A stretch of DNA of 34,868 nt from Chloroflexota bacterium (GTDB lineage Bacteria; Chloroflexota; Dormibacteria; CF-121), in the NCBI GenBank assembly GCA_005881175.1, contig VBEN01000105.1, positions 1 through 34,868 of the forward strand, in the 5' to 3' direction. The stretch's first letter is position 1; every line of letters begins with the position of its first letter. Of this stretch, positions 29,971-34,868 are shown piece by piece. Made by a program: the position numbers and the translations under genes. Under the pieces are notes generated by a model that had not been told where the DNA came from, searched no databases, and saw nothing but the letters and a program-made list of their open reading frames with translations.

Positions 29971-30728
29971 GTTCTCGAGTCTGCCACGACGCTCATCTCG
30001 AAGGAATACCGCTCCGCCGGGTAGATGTGCGATCCATACTCGACCGGCTGGCCGGCATCGTCGTAGCTGATGCGCCGCATCGTGAGTAGCGGCGCACCAG
30101 GGCCCAGCTTCAGCAACCTGGCTTCCCGGGGCCGGGGGCTGCGCGCCCCGATTGACTGCGAGGCGAGCCGCAGATGGATGCCACTCTGGCGCAGCAGCCG
30201 GTAGAGGCCGGTGAGCTTGAGACCTTCCTCGGTCACCACCTCCTTGAGCGCCAACGGCACGAAGTTGCGCATCAAGGAAATCGGTTGGCCACTCGCAAGC
30301 CGCAATCGCTCGAAGTGCAGGACCCGCGTTTCCCCGGATAGCTGCAGGCCGGTCGCCACGTCGAGCGGAGCCGGGACGACTTCATAAGCTAGCAACCGCG
30401 TAGTCGGCGCCTGCCCGGCCTCCGTCAGATCGTCGTACAGACTGCTGAGGCGGACCGGCCGCCGCACGCGGACCGGAACCACCAGCGTGCCGATGCCGTG
30501 CCGGCGAATGACCAAACCCCTGTTCGCCAGGACGGCGATCGCGCGGCGCACGGTGGGTCGGCTCACTCTGAGTTGCCGGGCGAGCTCGATTTCATTCTCC
30601 AGGTGGGATCCGGAGGAGAGCGAGCCCGAACGGATCGCCGTCTCCAGGTTCTCGGCCAACTGGTAATACAGCGGTACCGGGCTCGCCCGGTCGAGAGCGG
30701 CGTCCGTCAGTCCCCTTCGAGCCCCCAT
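29967..30728 (-). CDS. GntR-family regulator, HutC/UTRA type, of inositol genes
   Basis: A 253-aa repressor-type regulator. The winged helix has PLYYQLAENLETAIRSG, LENEIELARQLRVSRPTVRRAI (recognition helix) and IRRHGIGTLVV. The UTRA ligand domain follows: LSGETRVLHFERLRLASGQPISLM, LYRLLRQSGIHLRLASQSIGA and PLLTMRRISYDDAGQPVEYG. It is the first gene of the aldolase-iolD operon and faces the ABC transporter genes. A perfect palindrome between the two is its likely operator, and the inducer is probably an inositol metabolite. ATG 30728 is chosen over TTG 30737; GAGGGG lies directly before it. Confidence 0.9.
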   Translation of the reverse strand: MGARRGLTDAALDRASPVPLYYQLAENLETAIRSGSLSSGSHLENEIELARQLRVSRPTVRRAIAVLANRGLVIRRHGIGTLVVPVRVRRPVRLSSLYDDLTEAGQAPTTRLLAYEVVPAPLDVATGLQLSGETRVLHFERLRLASGQPISLMRNFVPLALKEVVTEEGLKLTGLYRLLRQSGIHLRLASQSIGARSPRPREARLLKLGPGAPLLTMRRISYDDAGQPVEYGSHIYPAERYSFEMSVVADSRT

Positions 30729-30740
30729 TCCCCTCAAGCC

Positions 30741-30758
30741 TGCGGCCTATCGGCCGCA
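30741..30758. other. Perfect inverted repeat in the gntR 5' region
   Basis: TGCGGCC-TATC-GGCCGCA is a perfect 7-bp inverted repeat with a 4-base centre, located 13 nt before the gntR ATG. It would form an RNA hairpin in the gntR leader or act as a second operator. It is different in sequence from the palindrome at 30766. Confidence 0.5.
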
Positions 30759-30759
30759 G

Positions 30760-30789
30760 AAACTAGTTGTCATGACAACCTGACCTCAA
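30760..30789 (-). promoter_or_regulatory. Promoter of gntR operon enclosing the operator
   Basis: On the minus strand TTGAGG (30789-30784) and TAGTTT (30765-30760) are 18 nt apart. The spacer holds the full 14-bp palindrome. A bound regulator there would block this promoter, giving autoregulation. Confidence 0.45.
30766..30779. promoter_or_regulatory. Palindromic operator GTTGTCATGACAAC
   Basis: A perfect 14-bp palindrome between the gntR gene and the binding-protein gene. Operators of GntR/HutC regulators are palindromes of this size and often of the form TTGT-N-ACAA. It lies within the gntR promoter spacer and over the -35 region of the plus-strand promoter. One site could thus control both directions. 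Confidence 0.7.
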
Positions 30790-30792
30790 TAC

Positions 30793-30798
30793 TATAGT
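30793..30798 (+). promoter_or_regulatory. -10 element TATAGT of the ABC transporter operon
   Basis: TATAGT is 49 nt before the binding-protein ATG, and its -35 zone falls on the palindrome at 30766-30779. The leader ends in GGAGGAGG, a strong ribosome site at 30834-30841. Confidence 0.55.
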
Positions 30799-30847
30799 GG
30801 GGGTTCGGCGCATGAGCGGGATCGACAACCTCGGAGGAGGAAAGGGA

Positions 30848-32170
30848 ATGCAGCGAATTACCCGGCGTGAATTTGTCAAACGGACCGCGGTGACGAGTGC
30901 CGCGTTCACCTCACTTCCGGCCATCCTGGCAGCGTGTGGGACGAGCACCGGCACCTCGAACAAGCCGTCGAAACTGGTGATCGCGGCGGTCAAGGGCAAC
31001 GAGGACGCGCCCTTGAAGAAGGTGGTTGGAAAATACAAGTCCGAGACCGGCATCACCATGGAGGTCGTCGAGTTCCCCTACGACCAGCTGTTCGAGAAGC
31101 TGGTCACGACCTTCCAGGCCAACGGGTCCTCTTACGACCTCTGCATGATGGACGACCCCTGGATGCCGAAGTTCGGCACCATGGGCGCCCTCCAGCCACT
31201 CGACTCGAACTTCGGGTTCACGCGCGACTCGGACATCCCCACCGTGGTGTATGACGTCGGTACGTGGCCGCCGCCGCACGGCCCCGTTCCGCCCACCGAG
31301 CAGGGCAAGACCCAGCATCTCTACGGCATCACGATCGTCGGAAATGTCGAGATGTTCATGTACCGCAAGGACAAGTCCGATGCACCGAAGTCCTGGGACG
31401 ACGTGCTCAGCAATGCCGCCAAATACAATGCGGCAAACTTCTACGGGTACGTTATCCGCGGCAAAGCCACCAACCCCGTGAGCAGCGACTCGCTGCCAAT
31501 CCTCTGGTCGTTCGGCGGCAATATTTTCGACGACAACTGGAAGGTCCAGCTGGACACGCCGGCCTCCATCGATGCCGTCACCTTCCTCACTCGCAGTCTG
31601 AAGAAGTACGCTGAGCCCGGCGCGGAAAACACCGATGCCGCGGACCGGTCACGCTTGATGGCCATCGGCCAGGCTTACCAATCCACCGTCTGGCCGGGCG
31701 AGATCACCGACATCGTCGAGGACCCCAGCGTTTCCCAGGTGAAGGGGAAGGTTGCGTATATCCCCATCCCGCAGGGCAAGAGCGGCAAGGGTCTCGGCAT
31801 GATGGGCAACTGGCTGCTCGGCATCCCCAAGGGTTCGAAGAACGGTTCAGCCGCCGCCGATTTCATCAAGTGGATGCTGAAGACGGACAACATGCGCAAC
31901 TACGTCGCCAACGGCGGGATCCCGATCCGCAAGAGTATCCTCAACGATTCGTCGCTGGCATCGGCGAATCCCTACTTCCAGGCGCTGGCCCAGTCGTTCG
32001 ATGCCGTGCCCAACTGGCGGCCCCGCACCGATCAGTGGAACGCGGTCGAGACCTCCTACGGCACCGCGATGAACGCGGCCGTGGCCGGCCAGATGTCGCC
32101 GCAAGCAGCGATGCAAAAGGCCGCCGGGGAGATCCGGACCACGATGAAAGCCGCTAATTACCCGTCCTGA
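30848..32170 (+). CDS. ABC sugar (probably inositol) substrate-binding lipoprotein
   Basis: A 440-aa extracellular binding protein of the MalE/UgpB type (family 1 solute-binding proteins). The signal RRREF-like start (ITRREFVKRTAV) suggests Tat export, followed by LPAILAACG with the lipidated Cys30. Inside are IAAVKGNEDAPLKKVVGKYKSETG, SYDLCMMDDPWMPKFG, LYGITIVGNVEMFMYRKD and SWDDVLSNAA, then GMMGNWLLGIPKGSKN, all typical of sugar-binding proteins of this class. The ATG is set by GGAGGAGG upstream. It precedes two permeases and iolI. Binding of inositol or a related polyol is an inference from the locus. Confidence 0.9.
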   Translation: MQRITRREFVKRTAVTSAAFTSLPAILAACGTSTGTSNKPSKLVIAAVKGNEDAPLKKVVGKYKSETGITMEVVEFPYDQLFEKLVTTFQANGSSYDLCMMDDPWMPKFGTMGALQPLDSNFGFTRDSDIPTVVYDVGTWPPPHGPVPPTEQGKTQHLYGITIVGNVEMFMYRKDKSDAPKSWDDVLSNAAKYNAANFYGYVIRGKATNPVSSDSLPILWSFGGNIFDDNWKVQLDTPASIDAVTFLTRSLKKYAEPGAENTDAADRSRLMAIGQAYQSTVWPGEITDIVEDPSVSQVKGKVAYIPIPQGKSGKGLGMMGNWLLGIPKGSKNGSAAADFIKWMLKTDNMRNYVANGGIPIRKSILNDSSLASANPYFQALAQSFDAVPNWRPRTDQWNAVETSYGTAMNAAVAGQMSPQAAMQKAAGEIRTTMKAANYPS

Positions 32171-32181
32171 CCGACCCGTCC

Positions 32182-32187
32182 TACATT
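32182..32187 (+). promoter_or_regulatory. -10 element (TACATT-N7-GTG) before the first permease
   Basis: TACATT is followed by 7 nt and GTG 32195, the leaderless pattern also seen at 6158 and 16977. It would give the permeases an internal promoter in addition to read-through from the binding-protein gene, 24 nt upstream. Confidence 0.45.
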
Positions 32188-32194
32188 TGACGAT

Positions 32195-33127
32195 GTGAGC
32201 CGCCTGGTCGCTGAAATCCCGGCCCCAACCGGCACCGAGCCGGTACGGGCCGGGCGCCGCCGGCGGGGCCGGCAGGAGCGGCTCGCTTACATGATCCTGC
32301 TGCCCGCGCTGGGGACGGTCTTCGTGATCGTGACCATCCCCTTCGTGATCGCGGTGTTTCAGTCCATCAGCAGCGACGATGGCACGCTGATCGGCTTGAG
32401 CAACTACGGGCGAGCCCTGAGCAACCCTCTGCTGTACGAAGCGCTTCGGGCCACCGGCTTCTATGCCCTGATCGTCCTACCCACGGAGATCCTGCTCGGT
32501 CTCGCGTTCGCCTTGCTGGTCCATCGCACCGTCCGCCGTCCCGGGCTGCGCGCCACCTTGTACGTGCTGGCCGTGCTGCCCCTGGTGGTGCCGCCGGTCG
32601 CCGTCGGCGTGGTGGCCCGGCTCATCTACGCCCCCGGCTACGGCGTGCTGAACTATCTATTGCAGTCGGCTGGCATCACCCATTCAGAGATCCAGTGGCT
32701 GGGCGTCCCAATCCTGGCGATGGGCTCGGTGGCCACCGTCGACATCTGGCAATGGACGCCATTCGTGTACCTGGTTCTGTTTGCGGGACTGCAGACGGTG
32801 CCCCGGGAATCCGTGGAGGCGGCTCAGGTGGACGGCGCCACCTGGTGGACGCAGTTCATCTACATCGAGCTGCATTACCTGTGGCCGCTCTTTCTGTTGA
32901 TCCTGTTCTTTCGGACCGCCGACGTCCTGCGCGTCTTCGACCACGTCTTCATCCTCACCGGGGGCGGGCCGGGCACGACCACCCAGCTGCTGAGTCTCTA
33001 CATGTACCGGATCGAATTCAAGTTTTTCGACGCCGGACAGGCGGCCGCCCTGGCGGTGCTGGTACTGGTATCGATCAGCATTCTGTATGCGCTGGTCACC
33101 CGGGCGCTGCCCCTGGAGCGCGCCTGA
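32195..33127 (+). CDS. ABC sugar transporter permease, MalF/UgpA type
   Basis: A 310-aa permease with six membrane helices. The basic N-terminus RRRRGRQERLAYMILLPALG precedes helix 1. The cytoplasmic EAA loop, which docks the ATPase, reads VEAAQVDGATWWTQFIYIELHYLWP. It ends with RALPLERA. The stop overlaps the next permease start by one base (TGATG). Together with the binding protein it forms a polyol importer. No ATPase gene is in the window, so a shared MsiK/UgpC-type ATPase encoded elsewhere is likely. GTG 32195 has no Shine-Dalgarno but a TACATT at leaderless spacing. Confidence 0.9.
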   Translation: MSRLVAEIPAPTGTEPVRAGRRRRGRQERLAYMILLPALGTVFVIVTIPFVIAVFQSISSDDGTLIGLSNYGRALSNPLLYEALRATGFYALIVLPTEILLGLAFALLVHRTVRRPGLRATLYVLAVLPLVVPPVAVGVVARLIYAPGYGVLNYLLQSAGITHSEIQWLGVPILAMGSVATVDIWQWTPFVYLVLFAGLQTVPRESVEAAQVDGATWWTQFIYIELHYLWPLFLLILFFRTADVLRVFDHVFILTGGGPGTTTQLLSLYMYRIEFKFFDAGQAAALAVLVLVSISILYALVTRALPLERA

Positions 33128-33984
33128 TGCGCCGTCGCCGCCGGCGAAGCGCGGCGGTTTGGGCCCGGGTCGCCCTGATCACCGTCGGCCTGGCGGTCGC
33201 AGGGCTTCTTTACGCCTTTCCCCTGTACTGGCTGGTGGTGACCTCGCTCAAAAGCAAGGCCGAGCTGTACACGTCGATCACGTTGTTTCCTCGCAGTCTG
33301 ACCCTGGAGTCCTACGGCAACGTGCTGATCGACAGCGGGTTCTGGATGCTGCTCCGCAACAGCGTGATCGTCTGCCTGTCCACGGTCATCGTCACCATTG
33401 CCGTTGGGCTGGTCATCACGTACCCGCTCACCCGGCTGCCTGTCCCTCCCCGCCTGCGCGTCGGAGTCCTGAACTGGGCCCTCTCCCTTCGCTTTCTGCC
33501 GCCGATCGCGGTCGTCATCCCGTACTTCGCCATCGTCCGCACGCTGCAGATCTATGACCAGCCCATCGCGCTGATCGGCATCTACTCGCTCTTCAACCTG
33601 CCCTTCGCCATCTGGATGCTGAAAGGATTCCTGGCAGAAATCCCGCTCGAGGTCGAGGAGGTCGCCCTGGTGGACGGCGCCAATCGCTGGACCGCGTTCC
33701 TACGGGTGTTGCTGCCGCTGGCCGCACCGGGCATCATGGCCGCCGGCATCATCGTGTTCACCTTCGCCTGGAGCGAGTTCCTGTTTGCCCTGATCCTGAC
33801 CGCCACTCCAAACGCCCAGACCTTCCCCGTCGGTGTGCAGGGACTGGTGACCCAGTTCGCCATCATCTGGAATCAGATGGCAGCCGCCGGCGTGATCGCC
33901 ATGTCGGTGCCATTGGTACTCATGGTGGTGGCCCGCAAGTATATGGTGGCCGGCCTGACCTTCGGCGTCATCCGCGAGAAGTGA
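33127..33984 (+). CDS. ABC sugar transporter permease, MalG/UgpE type
   Basis: A 285-aa permease with six membrane helices. The start is basic (MRRRRRRSAAVWARVAL), and the first outside loop is YAFPLYWLVVTSLKSKAELY as in MalG-type proteins. The EAA loop is LEVEEVALVDGANRWTAFLRV with LPLAAPGI. The ATG overlaps the previous stop, and the stop overlaps iolI (GTGA), so all four genes are translationally coupled. It is the second half of the channel for the sugar bound by the upstream lipoprotein. Confidence 0.9.
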   Translation: MRRRRRRSAAVWARVALITVGLAVAGLLYAFPLYWLVVTSLKSKAELYTSITLFPRSLTLESYGNVLIDSGFWMLLRNSVIVCLSTVIVTIAVGLVITYPLTRLPVPPRLRVGVLNWALSLRFLPPIAVVIPYFAIVRTLQIYDQPIALIGIYSLFNLPFAIWMLKGFLAEIPLEVEEVALVDGANRWTAFLRVLLPLAAPGIMAAGIIVFTFAWSEFLFALILTATPNAQTFPVGVQGLVTQFAIIWNQMAAAGVIAMSVPLVLMVVARKYMVAGLTFGVIREK

Positions 33985-34778
33985 CCGCAGCGGTCTATTT
34001 GAACGGCGCCACCTTGATGACGACGCCTACCCAGCGGGTCCTGGAGATTGCCCGCGACACCGGCTATGCCGGCATCGAGGCGCGCGCCGAACGGTTGCTC
34101 GGCGATAGCGCCGAGGTCCGCGCGACGGCAGAGGTCGCTCGGCCGAGAGACGTCCTCACGCTGAATGGGGTGGCACTAACCGTGCGGGCCGACGGCCGCA
34201 TGGATCGACAGCGTTTGGAAACAGACCTGGGGCCGCGGCTCCGCATCTGCGGCGAGGTTGGGTCACCGTACCTGCTCGCCATCCCACCCCGGGCACCCGG
34301 ACTTGCCACCCGTAAGGCCATCGCCGGAACCCGCGACGCGCTTAGGCTCGCCCGCGACCGCGCCGACGCCGTGGGCATCCGGATCGCGTTCGAGTTTCTG
34401 GGCTTTGCGGACTGTCCGATCAACACGCCGGCAATCGCCGCCGAGACGGTCGAGGGGATCGATGCCATCGACCTCGTCCTGGATTCCTGCCACTGGCATG
34501 CCAGCGGTAGCCAACAGCTGGAGGGTTACCCGGTAGATCGGGTGGTGCTCGTGCACCTCAACGACGCGCCGGACAAGCCGCCGCGCGAGATCGAAGATGC
34601 GGATCGACTGCTCCCCGGCGAGGGCGTGATCAAACTTACGGAGCTGACGCGGCAGCTCCAGACGCGTGGCTTTTCGGGCCCCTGGAGCCTGGAGACGTTC
34701 AACCCTGGCTACTGGAAAGGCGATCCGCGGGCCATCGCGGGCCGCGGGCTCCAGGCCGTAACTGCGATCCTCCCCTGA
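33981..34778 (+). CDS. iolI: Sugar phosphate isomerase/epimerase-like TIM barrel, probably inosose isomerase IolI
   Basis: A 265-aa AP-endonuclease-2-family barrel. RVLEIARDTGYAGIEARAERLL is the first substrate strand, IRIAFEFLGFAD carries the metal-binding Glu, LVLDSCHWHASG has Asp and His ligands, and VVLVHLNDAPDKPP followed by DRLLPGEGVI is the IolI signature (NDA.DKP, R..PG.GVI). IolI interconverts inososes, e.g. 2-keto-myo-inositol and 1-keto-D-chiro-inositol. It is distinct from IolE (21910), which has the CPLGEGD and EQD motifs. GTG 33981 overlaps the permease stop. The transporter-linked position suggests uptake of more than one inositol isomer. Confidence 0.78.
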   Translation: MTAAVYLNGATLMTTPTQRVLEIARDTGYAGIEARAERLLGDSAEVRATAEVARPRDVLTLNGVALTVRADGRMDRQRLETDLGPRLRICGEVGSPYLLAIPPRAPGLATRKAIAGTRDALRLARDRADAVGIRIAFEFLGFADCPINTPAIAAETVEGIDAIDLVLDSCHWHASGSQQLEGYPVDRVVLVHLNDAPDKPPREIEDADRLLPGEGVIKLTELTRQLQTRGFSGPWSLETFNPGYWKGDPRAIAGRGLQAVTAILP

Positions 34779-34868
34779 CGGCGAGGTCTGGTCTCAGCGA
34801 AGCCACCATCGCGCGAGACGGCGAGGCGCCGCCGATGCGCTGCCGACGGCAGGCCAGATCGACCTGAG
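34779..34868. other. Unassigned end of window
   Basis: The last 90 bp hold no supported gene. On the minus strand a short open frame reads AAPRRLARWWLR and stops near 34796. It could be the 3' end of a gene entering from the right, but 24 codons are too few to tell. No promoter or hairpin is clear. Confidence 0.3.

Noticed and set aside
1-34868. tRNA genes, CRISPR arrays, insertion sequences or attachment sites
   Set aside because: No cloverleaf-like stretch, no regularly spaced repeats (the 23-bp duplicate occurs only twice), no transposase or integrase and no inverted terminal repeats were seen.

Overview
The window is GC-rich chromosomal DNA, coding-dense on both strands, with no rRNA, tRNA, transposase, phage or CRISPR signal. 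The gene content fits a high-GC terrabacterial lineage such as Dormibacterota, Chloroflexota or Actinomycetota: a DUF222-type HNH protein, an UDP-sulfoquinovose-synthase-like enzyme, an actinobacterial-style inositol locus with a Cgl0159-type aldolase, GTG/TTG starts, and several promoters with TANNNT 6-7 nt before the start codon (leaderless mRNAs). The phylum is an inference; no marker gene settles it.

Layout. 1-2003 (-): glmU followed by prs (cut by the window edge), that is UDP-GlcNAc and PRPP supply. 2077-4864 (-): HNH/DUF222 protein, GT2 glycosyltransferase, Gmad2-like lipoprotein, divergent from a membrane-anchored protein at 5037. 6171-8311 (+): two coupled MetE-like proteins that each lack part of the usual zinc ligand set; the first seems to begin at an ATC codon. 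8382-20691: an envelope and glycan region with an acetyltransferase, a DegT aminotransferase, GT2 enzymes, a SqdB-like epimerase, a flippase-like protein, a GalE-like epimerase with a damaged 3' end, DUF2079 and GT39-like membrane proteins, a lipoprotein intradiol dioxygenase and a lytic transglycosylase.

20770-34778 is a myo-inositol uptake and catabolism locus built from divergent units: a Gfo/Idh/MocA dehydrogenase (-) against iolE-iolB-iolC (+), then an ABC-2/YhgE-like membrane protein, TetR and DinB (+); on the other strand gntR-aldolase-iolD-VOC (-), divergent from an ABC importer (binding protein and two permeases) plus iolI (+). A perfect 14-bp palindrome lies between gntR and the binding-protein gene and can serve both promoters. 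The proposed flow is uptake, oxidation to scyllo-inosose (with IolI interconverting inososes), dehydration (IolE), ring hydrolysis (IolD), isomerisation (IolB), phosphorylation (IolC) and aldol cleavage by the Cgl0159-type aldolase. No transporter ATPase and no iolA are present in the window.

The most notable sequence-level signals are a REP-like 36-bp GC palindrome that occurs in an intergenic space, in the tail of the sqdB-like gene and in frame inside iolB; the leaderless promoter pattern including an apparent ATC start; the split zinc ligands of the MetE-like pair; and the frameshifting internal deletion in the GalE-like gene.
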